Assembly: GCF_011378905.1 (NCBI RefSeq)
Contig: NZ_WTPY01000006.1
Coordinates: 202,393 to 266,392, forward strand
Reading direction: 5' to 3'
DNA from: Paraglaciecola sp. 20A4
GTDB lineage: Bacteria; Pseudomonadota; Gammaproteobacteria; Enterobacterales; Alteromonadaceae
Length of the DNA: 64,000 bases
In this document: positions 16,197 to 28,216 of the stretch, in pieces
Layout of the letters: the number at the start of each line of letters is the position of its first letter
Position numbering within the stretch: the first letter of the stretch is position 1
Notes under the pieces: model-generated
What the model was told of the DNA's origin: nothing
The model's database searches: none
Seen by the model: the letters and a program-made list of their open reading frames with translations, nothing else
Position numbers and translations under genes: made by a program

Positions 16197-19100
16197 ATGC
16201 GTTTAAAGAAAATAAAGCTCGCGGGGTTTAAGTCATTTGTCGACCCTACCAGTATTCCCTTTGTAGATGATATGACTGCGATTGTCGGGCCTAATGGGTG
16301 TGGTAAATCAAACGTTATTGACGCTGTACGCTGGGTTTTAGGGGAGAGTTCCGCTAAAAACCTGCGCGGCGATGCTATGATCGACGTTATTTTCAACGGT
16401 TCAAGCGCTCGAAAACCTGTATCCCAATGCACAGTTGAATTAGTTTTTGATAATACCTCAGGACGTATTCAAGGTGAATTCGCCAGTTATAATGAAATTT
16501 CAGTTAAACGCTTAGTTAGTAAAGACGGTCAATCTAACTACTTCCTTAATAATAGTAAGTGCCGGCGCAGAGACGTCACTGACTTGTTTCTTGGAACAGG
16601 GCTGGGTCCCCGCAGTTACGCCATTATTGAGCAAGGAACTATTTCGCGCTTAATCGAATCAAAACCTCAAGAATTGCGTATTTTTATTGAGGAAGCCGCT
16701 GGCATCTCCAAATACAAAGAGCGCCGTCGTGAGACCGAAACCCGTATTCGACATACCAAGGAAAATCTAGAGCGATTGGAAGATGTGCGAGGTGAACTTG
16801 GCTCTCAATTGCAAAAACTTGAGAAACAAGCTTTAGCGGCTAAGCGTTATAAAGAGCTAAAACATCAAGAACGCCAATACCGCGCAGAATTAGCTGCAAT
16901 CCGCTGGTTAAATTTTGACGATGCCATTAGGAAGTTAGAACACCAAGCACAACGCCAAGAAACGGATCTTGAATCTTTTATTGCTCGTCAACGCGGCGAT
17001 GAAAAAGAAATTACAAATTATCGAACTCGTCAGCAAGCCCATAAGCAGCAATTGCAAGACACCCAACAAGCATATTTTCGTTCGAGCAACGATATAACAC
17101 GCCTTGAACAAAACCAGTTGCATCGCAAGCAGCGTATAGCGCAAATTAATCAAGAGCTTATTATGTTGCAAGAGGCCATAACTCAGAGTGAGACCGAGCA
17201 GAACAGCAGTGCCCAGCGATTATTGGATTTAACGGCCTTAATTACTCAGCATGGATCAGAACATGCGTTAGCTGAACAAATTTTAGAAGATGCCGCTTGG
17301 GAATTGCAAAGTGGTGAAGAACGATTAGCCGGTAAGGAGCATCAATGGCGGGAACAAGAACAAAGCCACCAGAAATATAAACAGCAAGCACAGACCTACC
17401 ATGGCAACATTCAATCTACTATGACCATGCAGATGCGCACTCAAGAACGCATAAGTGAAATAAACGCTGAAATAAAAAGTTTGCAGACTGATGATTTTGA
17501 ATTGCGAATTGAAGATGCTAAAAAAGCTCAACAATGTAACAAAGTCAAATTTGAAGACGCGCAATTATGCTGTCAAACACTCAGTAAAAAACTTCATCAA
17601 GCGGAGATTAATTGGCGTGAATATAGCGAGCGAAAAAGCCAAGCGAGCGGCGAACTTCATGCCATAGAGGCTCAAATAGCTGCGCTACAAAGCGTGCAAG
17701 ATTTGGCGAACGGGCATCAAGACTTACAACAGGCATTCCTTGAAGAAAATATAACCACTAAACCTTGGCAAACGTCATTGAAGGTCACTCCTGGCTGGGA
17801 GAAAGCACTCGAAACTGTTACTGCTCAGTGGCAAAATGCCTTACTGATTGAGCACGATGATGATATAGACAATTTGTTGCTACAGAATGAAATACGTGGA
17901 CTAGCAGCGGTGTTTAGTAATGCTAAAGTGCGCGAAACAAAATTGAATACTTTAAGTTCAGTGCTCAATGATTGTCGTTACCCTAAGTGGATGGGGGATA
18001 TCAAAATTGTGCCGACCCGAGAAGAAGTACTGGCTGAGCGCGTTACATTAAATGCTGACCAAAGTGTGGTAAGCCCTGATGGATTATGGGCCGGTAGTGA
18101 TTGGTTATTTGATGGTTGTGCAGATGAGCAAAGTGGCGCAATACAAAGATCTAATGCGATAGGTGTGCTGAATGCTTCACGTCCAGATAAACAATCTGCC
18201 TTGGCGCTAGTTGCAGATGCGAACGAGCGAGCAGCGCAAGACGTTTATCGATTACGCCAAGAAAAAGAGGATGCCAACCGTTCACTTGCAAACTGTTCTG
18301 ATGAGCTCAATAAAAGCAAAAATCACGTTCAGTGGTTATTGCAACAACAGCAAAGCGATAGCAATCGACAGCTCAAACTCGAAACTGAATTGCACCGACA
18401 GCAGGAAGTACTTAAGCAGGAAGAGTTACAGCTAGACGAGCTCACTGCGCAAACCGAAGAGCTGGCTGATACTTTGATGACAATGCAAGAGCAGCAAATT
18501 GAAATTGAGCAACAGCGTGATTTGTCGAACAATCAGATAAGAGAACAGCGTCATCAGCTGGATAATTTGAAAAATCAACAGCATCAACACGCATTGACGT
18601 TAAAAGGACAACAGGCTGAACAGCAGAATTTACAGGTTATACAGGCCCGGGAAAGTGCTCAGTTACAGAACATGTTATACAAAAAAGAGCAATTGGCCTT
18701 AGAGCTCAAGCAATTATCTACTCCGCTGGACGAACAAGTGGGTTTGCTGCAAACACTGCTGCTTGAACACCAAGCGTTAGACGTAAAACAGCAGAAATTA
18801 CAGATCGAGCTGGGCGAAATTGAGCATGAACTTGGTTTGATCGAAAAAGGTCAGCAAGGGATAAATATTCAGATTCAGCAAATGCAGCAAAATGTACAAA
18901 ATACTAAATTGGAATGCGAAGGTTATCGCGTTCGAGCCAATGGTGTTGTTGATCAGTTAAAAGAGTTGAAAGTTCAGCTTGAGCCGTTACTTGAGGGTCT
19001 CAGTGATACCGCTGACGAAAAACAATGGCAAAAGTACGTGGAGCGAACCGTTGCGGATGTCGCTAGATTAGGGCCCGTTAACTTGGCTGCAGTGGAAGAG

Positions 19101-19682
19101 TACGATGTACAAGCGCAACGTAAGCAACACTTAGATGAACAAAATCAAGACCTTGAGTCAGCACTTGAGACTTTAGAGCAAGCTATCCGTAAAATTGATA
19201 AAGAAACAAAAAGTCGCTTTAAAAATACCTTTGATCAGGTTAATAATGGGTTACAAACCTTGTTTCCAAAGGTGTTTGGTGGTGGCTCGGCTTATTTAGC
19301 ATTAACGGACGATGATTTACTGGAAACAGGGGTGAGTATTATGGCAAGACCGCCGGGTAAGAAAAATAGTACAATTCATCTGCTTTCTGGTGGAGAAAAA
19401 GCGTTGACCGCTTTATCATTGGTGTTTGCTATTTTCCAGCTGAACCCCGCACCATTTTGTTTGTTAGATGAAGTGGATGCGCCATTAGATGATGCTAATG
19501 TAGGGCGTTTTTGTAAGTTGGTCAGTGAAATGTCAAGTAGTGTGCAATTTATTTATATCACCCATAACAAAATTGCGATGGAGATGGCGAGTCACTTAAC
19601 GGGCGTAACCATGGCGGAACCGGGTGTTTCGCGTATGGTCGCTGTTGATGTAGAACAAGCGTTAGCTATTGCGCAAACATAA
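16197..19682 (+). CDS. smc: Chromosome partition protein SMC
   Basis: A 1161-residue structural maintenance of chromosomes ATPase. Residues 31-39 are the Walker A GPNGCGKSN, and the C-terminal head carries the LSGGEKALTALSL signature and Walker B LLDEVDAP. Between them are two long coiled coils rich in Gln, Glu and Leu (about residues 170-500 and 680-980) flanking a shortened hinge (about 515-640). SMC with ScpA and ScpB condenses and separates sister chromosomes; having SMC rather than MukB fits Alteromonadales and not Enterobacteria or Vibrio. It is the first gene of the smc-zipA-ligA run. The ribosome binding site before this ATG is weak. Confidence 0.97.
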   Translation: MRLKKIKLAGFKSFVDPTSIPFVDDMTAIVGPNGCGKSNVIDAVRWVLGESSAKNLRGDAMIDVIFNGSSARKPVSQCTVELVFDNTSGRIQGEFASYNEISVKRLVSKDGQSNYFLNNSKCRRRDVTDLFLGTGLGPRSYAIIEQGTISRLIESKPQELRIFIEEAAGISKYKERRRETETRIRHTKENLERLEDVRGELGSQLQKLEKQALAAKRYKELKHQERQYRAELAAIRWLNFDDAIRKLEHQAQRQETDLESFIARQRGDEKEITNYRTRQQAHKQQLQDTQQAYFRSSNDITRLEQNQLHRKQRIAQINQELIMLQEAITQSETEQNSSAQRLLDLTALITQHGSEHALAEQILEDAAWELQSGEERLAGKEHQWREQEQSHQKYKQQAQTYHGNIQSTMTMQMRTQERISEINAEIKSLQTDDFELRIEDAKKAQQCNKVKFEDAQLCCQTLSKKLHQAEINWREYSERKSQASGELHAIEAQIAALQSVQDLANGHQDLQQAFLEENITTKPWQTSLKVTPGWEKALETVTAQWQNALLIEHDDDIDNLLLQNEIRGLAAVFSNAKVRETKLNTLSSVLNDCRYPKWMGDIKIVPTREEVLAERVTLNADQSVVSPDGLWAGSDWLFDGCADEQSGAIQRSNAIGVLNASRPDKQSALALVADANERAAQDVYRLRQEKEDANRSLANCSDELNKSKNHVQWLLQQQQSDSNRQLKLETELHRQQEVLKQEELQLDELTAQTEELADTLMTMQEQQIEIEQQRDLSNNQIREQRHQLDNLKNQQHQHALTLKGQQAEQQNLQVIQARESAQLQNMLYKKEQLALELKQLSTPLDEQVGLLQTLLLEHQALDVKQQKLQIELGEIEHELGLIEKGQQGINIQIQQMQQNVQNTKLECEGYRVRANGVVDQLKELKVQLEPLLEGLSDTADEKQWQKYVERTVADVARLGPVNLAAVEEYDVQAQRKQHLDEQNQDLESALETLEQAIRKIDKETKSRFKNTFDQVNNGLQTLFPKVFGGGSAYLALTDDDLLETGVSIMARPPGKKNSTIHLLSGGEKALTALSLVFAIFQLNPAPFCLLDEVDAPLDDANVGRFCKLVSEMSSSVQFIYITHNKIAMEMASHLTGVTMAEPGVSRMVAVDVEQALAIAQT

Positions 19683-19704
19683 CTAAAGGGTATGAGTTAA
19701 TTCG

Positions 19705-20967
19705 ATGGAAGATGTATTACGTTGGACGTTATTTATAGTAGGCACCTGCGCGATTGCTGGGGTGTTAGTGCATGGTTTGTGGGTGTCTCGAAAGACTTCG
19801 GCTAAATCCACAAATAAAGTTAAGATAGGACGCTCAAATAATGAAGCAGCTGAACCACAATTTTCATTAAATGAGGATGATGATTTAGGTGTTGGCCCTG
19901 TTCGGGTTATAAGCAGTGCTCAGGTACCTGACGAGCAATCTCATCAGCATTTTGCAGACGACTTAGCCGATACTAAGCATGCGGATGAAGGGCAGCTTCA
20001 AGAAAGCCGTCACGTCAAACGCGAATCATTGAGCGAGGAGGCATTAGAGCCGGTGACATCCGAGGCTTCAATCGCTGAGCAGCTAGAGACTGTGGTAACC
20101 GTGGCTCCAGGCAAAGTGTATGCTTCTGTCGTCACCCAACCTAAGCCTGAATATGCCGCGCAAGCTAATCATTACACTCATGCTGGCGCGAAGCAATCTC
20201 GGGACATACCCGAGCCCCCTACATTTTTGTTAAAGGGAGGACAGCAGGTTTCCGCTCCTATTGCTGAAAATCCAGACGCGCAGCCTCCAACGTCCCAGCC
20301 AAGTAATGCTAGTGTACAGTATAGCCCTAGAACTGTTGAACCCAAGCAACAGGTTGAAGCCGATATGACAGAACGCGCGTTGCATAGTCGCAAAAATGAA
20401 ACTGCCAATCGCAAGCGAAAAGAGCCTAAATTTGCTGATGATCAAATGAATATCGATTTTGATGAGCAGCAAGCTGACAGTAGTAAAGTCTCTGCAAATG
20501 TTCAATCCAATGAAACTAAGTCGAATGTAGATGAACAGCCACAAGAAGTATTAGTCTTAAACGTTAAAACTGCTGATGACGAACCTATTCAGGGGGCGAG
20601 CCTATTACCAATGTTGCTCACCCTCGGTTTTAAATTCGGTGACCAAGATATCTTTCATCGTCATGTAAACGCTAATGGTAAAGGCCCAGTATTATTTAGC
20701 CTAGCAAATATGTTTAAGCCTGGCGTATTTGATATCGATCATTTGGAAACGTTTACCACACAGGGGGTGTCATTATTTATGATCTTGCCCATTGAAGGAG
20801 ACCCTCATCAGGTTTTCAATATGATGCATAATGCAGCACGCAAAATCGCCGATGAATTTAATGGTCAAATTCTAGATGGTCGTCGGAGCATGTTGACCAA
20901 ACAAGGCTTGCAACAATACGTTGAACGCATTCGCGAGTTCGAACGTAAGCGAATGATACATCGCTAA
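19705..20967 (+). CDS. zipA: Cell division protein ZipA
   Basis: A 420-residue division protein. The N-terminal membrane anchor is at about residues 5-26 (LRWTLFIVGTCAIAGVLVHG), followed by a long acidic and Gln/Pro-rich linker to about residue 280, then the FtsZ-binding domain (VLVLNVKTADDEPIQG, FKFGDQDIFHRHVN, FSLANMFKPGVFDID). ZipA anchors FtsZ to the inner membrane and is restricted to gammaproteobacteria. The linker is longer than in E. coli ZipA (328 residues in total). It lies 22 bases after smc and is followed by a hairpin terminator before ligA. Confidence 0.95.
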   Translation: MEDVLRWTLFIVGTCAIAGVLVHGLWVSRKTSAKSTNKVKIGRSNNEAAEPQFSLNEDDDLGVGPVRVISSAQVPDEQSHQHFADDLADTKHADEGQLQESRHVKRESLSEEALEPVTSEASIAEQLETVVTVAPGKVYASVVTQPKPEYAAQANHYTHAGAKQSRDIPEPPTFLLKGGQQVSAPIAENPDAQPPTSQPSNASVQYSPRTVEPKQQVEADMTERALHSRKNETANRKRKEPKFADDQMNIDFDEQQADSSKVSANVQSNETKSNVDEQPQEVLVLNVKTADDEPIQGASLLPMLLTLGFKFGDQDIFHRHVNANGKGPVLFSLANMFKPGVFDIDHLETFTTQGVSLFMILPIEGDPHQVFNMMHNAARKIADEFNGQILDGRRSMLTKQGLQQYVERIREFERKRMIHR

Positions 20968-20970
20968 TCT

Positions 20971-20996
20971 GGGAGCTTTCGCTCCCTATTTTCTTT
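20971..20996 (+). terminator. Short terminator hairpin between zipA and ligA
   Basis: The arms gggagc (20971-20976) and gctccc (20981-20986) enclose a tttc tetraloop and are followed by the T-rich tattttcttt. It starts 3 bases after the zipA stop. With a 6-bp stem it may be only partly effective, letting some transcription reach ligA. Confidence 0.6.
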
Positions 20997-20998
20997 GA

Positions 20999-23050
<2,052 letters not shown>

Positions 23051-23053
23051 CGC

Positions 23054-23392
23054 ATGGACACAACCATTATATTTGATGCTCTAGCTGGCTTAACGCATTG
23101 GGTGAGTCCGTATTATGCTGAAGTTGCCATGACGATAGTCGCTACTATATTGGTTATTTATGGCGATGTATTGAACAAAAAAATTAAACAGGTTTTGGCA
23201 CCCTATCATTTTATTGTGCGCACTTCGGTATTTGTCCTTATCTGTGCATTCGGATATGGCGCACTTGTTATTTTTACTACGCCCCATGTAAAGCTTGTGC
23301 TGTTAATGATCCCCAATCTATACCGTGGGATCTGTATTGTTAGTGTATTCCTGTTGTTAGGGTATTTAGCAGAGCACAGGCGTTATATTTAG
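23054..23392 (+). CDS. DUF3392 small membrane protein
   Basis: A 112-residue protein with three hydrophobic segments, matching DUF3392 from memory. It commonly follows ligA in this bacterial group. Starting 3 bases after the ligA stop, it is clearly co-transcribed. Conserved-looking features are the N-terminal LTHWVSPYYAEVAM, IYGDVLNKKIK between the first two helices, and the C-terminal LLGYLAEHRRYI. No function is known. Confidence 0.78.
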   Translation: MDTTIIFDALAGLTHWVSPYYAEVAMTIVATILVIYGDVLNKKIKQVLAPYHFIVRTSVFVLICAFGYGALVIFTTPHVKLVLLMIPNLYRGICIVSVFLLLGYLAEHRRYI

Positions 23393-23457
23393 CGTGCTAT
23401 TTAGATGATTACATTGATATTAACGATGCAATAAATTTATGTTTTATTCGCATAAAG

Positions 23458-23484
23458 AAAGCCTGCTTACGATGCGGGCTTTTT
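23458..23484 (+). terminator. Intrinsic terminator after the DUF3392 gene
   Basis: The arms aaagcctgc (23458-23466) and gcgggcttt (23474-23482) pair with one G-T wobble around a 7-base loop and end in a T run. It closes the smc-zipA-ligA-DUF3392 run and abuts the 3' end of the convergent DUF2062 gene. Confidence 0.8.
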
Positions 23485-23485
23485 G

Positions 23486-24025
23486 TTATTTTCTGAGCCG
23501 GGCTCTGCTTGCAGCGTACTTAGCTTGGCGCACTTGCCATGCTTTGACCACTGACCAACGCCAAATGTAATTCAACCCTAAAAAGCCCGCTAAACCAAAT
23601 ACGATAGAACAGACCCCACAACCCAGCAAAAATGCAGGTCCAATAGTTTCGATACTCTGTACAACCCAATCCCAACTTAGCTGAAAATGAAAGGCTTGGG
23701 TGTCCGTCCCCAATATTGTGGCGCCGACGAGATATGCACCGTAAAAAATCGGCGGCATGGTGAAAGGATTTGTTATCCATACGGTTGCCACTGAAAGTGG
23801 TAAATTCACTCTAAGGGGGATGGCTGCGCCAGCAGCAAGCCACATCTGAAACGGAACAGGCCAAAATGCGAAAAATAGTCCAACGCCAAATGCCCCAGAA
23901 GCAGAACGACGATTCAGATGCCAGAGGTTAGGGTCGTGTAAAAGAGTACCAAATACCTTCAATGCTTTTTGCTTTTTAATTTTATGATGATCAGGTAAAA
24001 AGCGTCTAATAAACTTTTTCAGCAT
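23486..24025 (-). CDS. DUF2062 membrane protein
   Basis: A 179-residue protein with about three hydrophobic segments that matches DUF2062: GAFGVGLFFAFWPVPFQMWLA, then the conserved WITNPFTMPPIFYGAYLVG. The N and C termini are strongly basic. No enzyme activity is known for the family. The start lies only 37 bases from the divergent comEC frame, so the two share a very short control region. Confidence 0.85.
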   Translation of the reverse strand: MLKKFIRRFLPDHHKIKKQKALKVFGTLLHDPNLWHLNRRSASGAFGVGLFFAFWPVPFQMWLAAGAAIPLRVNLPLSVATVWITNPFTMPPIFYGAYLVGATILGTDTQAFHFQLSWDWVVQSIETIGPAFLLGCGVCSIVFGLAGFLGLNYIWRWSVVKAWQVRQAKYAASRARLRK

Positions 24026-24062
24026 AATTCTCTATAATAAGTTGTGAAGCGATACAAAGGAT

Positions 24063-26363
24063 GTGCCTAGCACTATGGACGGTAGACTTTTCAGTTTTAT
24101 TGCAGCCAGTATGTCCGCCTTATTTTGGTTGTCACTTCCTGCGCTGTACATTCTACCAATAATCCTCTGTCTTATCATACTGCTGTGGCGGTTGCCGCAT
24201 ACCATTTCAAGCTACCAGCGAGTTAAAAACTTGAGTATATGCTTTTTGCTGGGCATTTTTTGGATGGCAAGTGTAGGGCATTGGCAGCAAACTTGGCAAC
24301 TCCAAGCAGATGATTTTAAGCAAGGTATTTGGGTAAATGGGCAAGTTGCTAGCTTGATTGATAGTCAGAAAAGCACACGTTTTAACTTAGATATTTCTAA
24401 TATTGATGGGCAATTATTGACACCTAAAAGACGTATCCGAGTAAGTTGGACCAAGCCTCCTTGGCCGATAAAACAAGGTTACGTGCTGCGGTTATGGGTA
24501 AAATTAAAACCACCTCATGGCTTAGCGAACCAAGGGACGTTTCATTATCAACAATGGCTATTTAGTCAGAATATTGTCGCTACTGGTTATGTTAAAGCAA
24601 ATGAAAACAATACCTTACTCGAAGCTAGTGTCAGTCTAAGGCAACGATTGCTTGATAAAATTATGGCCACGCAACTGACGAGTGTTCCCTGGATTGCAGC
24701 TTTAGCGTTGGGGCATCGTGGTTTACTTACTCCTGATGATTGGCAATTAGTACAGCGAACTGGGATTGCCCATTTAATTGCTATTTCTGGATTGCATTTG
24801 GCGCTTGTGGCAAGCCTGTGCTATTTATTCATCGCAACGGCATTACTTTTTTGTTACCGAGTGTTAATCAACGGGCAAAAGGCAAATTTTTACTTTATTA
24901 GCGTAGGTATGACCTTATTGGCCACACTGGGTTATGCTTTTTTAGCGGGGTTAGGATTACCCGCAATGCGAGCATGGTTAATGCTCGCATTGGCTGCATT
25001 TTTACTCTTCACTCGCACGCATTGGGCGTTTAAACGTATTTTTTTGGTCAGTGTCAGCAGTTTTATTTTATTATTCCCTTTGAGCCTATTTGGTCAAAGC
25101 TTTTGGTTGAGCTTCAGTGCAGTATTGATTATTGGCTTTGTTTTTTGGCGTTGGCCAATAAAACAAAACGGCTTTTCAATTAAAGCATGGTTTGCAGGAA
25201 TGTGTCGTTTACAACTGGCCTTGAGCATTTTGATGCTGCCATTAGTTGCTTGGCAATTTTCTTTTATTTCGTTGATTGCACCTTTGATCAATTTAATTGC
25301 CGTGCCCATAGTGACATTGATTTTAGTGCCTTTATGTTTGCTAGCAATATTGATGATGCTATTTTCATTGGCACAGTATAAAGCGCTATTGAGTATACTT
25401 GACCAAGGGTTGATGTTTTCGCTGAATCATTTAACGGCCGCAAGTGAGTGGTCAGGCGCAGCAATAAATGTGCAAGTTATACCAGCACTAGTTTGGATTA
25501 GCTTAACGTTAGCAACGGTCACATTGTTGTTACCAAAAGGTTTGCTTCCGAGGATCGCAGTCTTAGTGCTTTGTATCCCATTACTGAGTTTTGGTTTGCA
25601 GCCCCATTCAACTCAATGGCAGATTAATGTGTTAGATGTTGGGCAGGGCTTGTCGGTGGTTATAAGCAGATACAATCAGGCTTTTGTATACGATGTAGGC
25701 GCGTCCTATCCCAGTGGTTTCAATATGGCCGATAGCGCGCTCGTACCGTATTTACGGAGCAGGGGCATAAACAAAATAAACACATTAGTGCTAAGCCATT
25801 TCGACAATGACCACAGTGGCAGTTTGCCAGCGCTTCAAAGAGCTATGCCTATATTACAAACTTACACCACCAAAGATGTGTGTCGTCAGGGATGGGAGCT
25901 AACATGGCAAGGGCTCAATATATCTGCCTTGTGGCCGGATGACCCAACGTTGCATAGCGATAATAATAGCTCATGTGTACTGCAAATAACGGATGGCTTT
26001 ACCCGCGTATTATTAACGGGGGACATTGATGCATCTGTTGAGCAAAAACTCGTGAGCGATTATGCACAGGCATTGGAATCACAGGTGTTGGTTGCGCCTC
26101 ATCACGGCAGCAATACTTCCTCATCGTGGGAATTTATTAATGCCATTGCCCCTGATTATGTCATTTTCAGTCAGGGCTTTATGAACCGTTGGGGATTCCC
26201 ACGACCCGAAGTGCTTAAGCGCTATAAACAAACTGATGCCACGTTACTTCGTACCTCTGAGCAAGGACAAATACAGCTAACCATTGATAACGGCACGATT
26301 AAGGTGAAGAGTTTTCGTGAAGATATATATCCTTATTGGTATGCTAATCGTCAGATTGATTGA
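24063..26363 (+). CDS. comEC: DNA internalization competence protein ComEC/Rec2
   Basis: A 766-residue inner-membrane channel for uptake of single-stranded DNA. It has an N-terminal membrane segment block (residues about 10-70), an OB-like region, the competence domain with GIAHLIAISGLHLALVASL and further helices (about 210-500), and a C-terminal metallo-beta-lactamase-like domain with SHFDNDHSG and APHHGSNTSS, thought to degrade the non-transported strand. Full domain order means it is likely functional. The frame begins with GTG at 24063, and ATG at 24075 is an alternative; neither has a well-spaced ribosome binding site. It lies directly upstream of msbA, a common arrangement. Confidence 0.94.
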   Translation: MPSTMDGRLFSFIAASMSALFWLSLPALYILPIILCLIILLWRLPHTISSYQRVKNLSICFLLGIFWMASVGHWQQTWQLQADDFKQGIWVNGQVASLIDSQKSTRFNLDISNIDGQLLTPKRRIRVSWTKPPWPIKQGYVLRLWVKLKPPHGLANQGTFHYQQWLFSQNIVATGYVKANENNTLLEASVSLRQRLLDKIMATQLTSVPWIAALALGHRGLLTPDDWQLVQRTGIAHLIAISGLHLALVASLCYLFIATALLFCYRVLINGQKANFYFISVGMTLLATLGYAFLAGLGLPAMRAWLMLALAAFLLFTRTHWAFKRIFLVSVSSFILLFPLSLFGQSFWLSFSAVLIIGFVFWRWPIKQNGFSIKAWFAGMCRLQLALSILMLPLVAWQFSFISLIAPLINLIAVPIVTLILVPLCLLAILMMLFSLAQYKALLSILDQGLMFSLNHLTAASEWSGAAINVQVIPALVWISLTLATVTLLLPKGLLPRIAVLVLCIPLLSFGLQPHSTQWQINVLDVGQGLSVVISRYNQAFVYDVGASYPSGFNMADSALVPYLRSRGINKINTLVLSHFDNDHSGSLPALQRAMPILQTYTTKDVCRQGWELTWQGLNISALWPDDPTLHSDNNSSCVLQITDGFTRVLLTGDIDASVEQKLVSDYAQALESQVLVAPHHGSNTSSSWEFINAIAPDYVIFSQGFMNRWGFPRPEVLKRYKQTDATLLRTSEQGQIQLTIDNGTIKVKSFREDIYPYWYANRQID

Positions 26364-26458
26364 AAATTGAGCATTAAATAATTGATAGTTGGGGAAATTC
26401 CTCCTAACAGTTACAATATCATGGTATATCCTTAACTAAGTCGAATTATAGCGCTTTC

Positions 26459-28216
26459 ATGACACATAATTTACCGTCTCAAAATGTATTCAAACGCTTC
26501 GCCGTTTATCTAAAAGACTTCAAGTTGGCTTTTGCTGTTGCCATTATTGGTATGGTGGGCTACTCGCTGATCGATGCTTACGTGATTTCTCTACTGCAAC
26601 CCATTATTGATGGTAACGGTGGGAAATGGGATTATGACTACCTGCGCTTAGCTGCATATTTTGTCATTCCGGTGTTTATCGCCCGAGGCATATTTAATTT
26701 TATGGGCACCTACACCCTTTCTTGGATATCAAGTCAGGTGGTAATGAAAATGCGGGAGCAACTATTTCATCAGTATATGCACTTGCCTGTTGCATTCCAC
26801 GATCATCATCCATCAGGTCAGCTGATTTCAAAAGTGATATACGACACTGAGCAAGTGGCTGGCGCTGCTGGCAAAGCATTTTTGACGTTAGTCAGAGAAG
26901 GGGCTTTGGTATTTGGATTATTGTTTTGGATGTTCTACCACTCCTGGCAATTAGCGTTAGTGTTTATTTTAATTGGTCCTTTGGTGGCGGTGATTGTTTC
27001 GAGCGTCAGTAAACGTTTTCGCTTGGTTAGTAAGAATATTCAGCACGCGATGGGCAATTTAACCTCTTCTGCAGAGCAAATAATTAAGGGTCATAAAGTG
27101 GTACTCATGTTTGGTGGCCAAGATCTAGAAGCATCGCGCTTTGCAAAGAAGAATAATCACAACCGTCAACAAAATATGAAATTAGTCATAGCACAGATTT
27201 TAAGCGTGTCATCGATTCAAGTTATCGCATCAGTAGCACTTGCGGTAGTGTTGTATATATCCAGTAAACCTAATTTTATTACTGATTTGACTCCGGGTAC
27301 TTTTGTTACTGTGGTAGTGGCGATGACCATGTTACTTAAACCATTGAAACAGCTAACAACCGTTAACAGTGAGTTTCAAAAAGGTATGGCCGCATGTGTG
27401 AGTATTTTTTCTATACTTGATAACCCTATCGAGAAAGATACTGGTACAAAAGCACTCGATAAAGCCAAAGGTAAGTTAGAGTTTAGGGACGTTACCTTTC
27501 ACTACCCTAATAAAGATGATGCGGCTTTAACCGATATGTCGTTCACTGTTGAGCCGGGTAAAATGTTCGCCTTAGTAGGCCGCTCTGGCAGTGGAAAATC
27601 GACAATATCGAGTTTGTTGACACGTTTTTACGATGTAGAGCAAGGCACTATTTTACTTGACGATGTGCCGTTGCAAGATTTCAAACTGAAAGATTTACGA
27701 CGTCAGTTTGCACTTGTGTCGCAACATGTGACCCTATTTAATGACACTATTGCGAATAATATTGCCTATGGCTCTGAAGGTCGGGTTACGCCTGAGCAGA
27801 TTCTAGCGGCTGCCAAAACCGCTCATGCATTAGAATTTATTGATCAATTACCGAAAGGTATGGATACCCTTATCGGTGAAAATGGCTTGATGTTATCGGG
27901 TGGGCAACGTCAACGCCTAGCGATTGCCCGAGCGGTCTTATTAGATGCTCCGGTGCTGATCCTTGATGAAGCGACCTCGGCACTTGATACTGAATCAGAA
28001 CGGTTGATTCAAGATGCATTGGAAACGTTACAACAAGACCGCACTAGTATTGTGGTTGCTCATCGCCTCTCTACTATCGAAAGTGCGGACCAAATTTTAG
28101 TTATCGAAAAAGGCTGTATTTTAGAGCAGGGTAGCCATGCTGCATTACTGTCTCAAGATGGTGCTTATGCCCAATTACACAAATTACAATTTGGTGACGG
28201 GCCAATCGCATCGTGA
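26459..28216 (+). CDS. msbA: Lipid A export ATP-binding/permease MsbA
   Basis: A 585-residue half-transporter ABC flippase for lipid A-core. Six membrane helices occupy residues 20-310, and the ATPase domain follows with Walker A GRSGSGKST, Q-loop ALVSQHVTLF, the signature LSGGQRQR, Walker B LILDEATSALD and the switch histidine in VVAHRLSTIE. The length matches the family (582). The stop overlaps the lpxK start (GTGA), giving tight coupling to lipid A phosphorylation. Confidence 0.97.
   Translation: MTHNLPSQNVFKRFAVYLKDFKLAFAVAIIGMVGYSLIDAYVISLLQPIIDGNGGKWDYDYLRLAAYFVIPVFIARGIFNFMGTYTLSWISSQVVMKMREQLFHQYMHLPVAFHDHHPSGQLISKVIYDTEQVAGAAGKAFLTLVREGALVFGLLFWMFYHSWQLALVFILIGPLVAVIVSSVSKRFRLVSKNIQHAMGNLTSSAEQIIKGHKVVLMFGGQDLEASRFAKKNNHNRQQNMKLVIAQILSVSSIQVIASVALAVVLYISSKPNFITDLTPGTFVTVVVAMTMLLKPLKQLTTVNSEFQKGMAACVSIFSILDNPIEKDTGTKALDKAKGKLEFRDVTFHYPNKDDAALTDMSFTVEPGKMFALVGRSGSGKSTISSLLTRFYDVEQGTILLDDVPLQDFKLKDLRRQFALVSQHVTLFNDTIANNIAYGSEGRVTPEQILAAAKTAHALEFIDQLPKGMDTLIGENGLMLSGGQRQRLAIARAVLLDAPVLILDEATSALDTESERLIQDALETLQQDRTSIVVAHRLSTIESADQILVIEKGCILEQGSHAALLSQDGAYAQLHKLQFGDGPIAS

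Noticed and set aside
16935..18532. Several minus-strand frames in the SMC coiled coil
   Set aside because: They arise from the repetitive coiled-coil codons and are hydrophobic by reverse reading; no support as genes.
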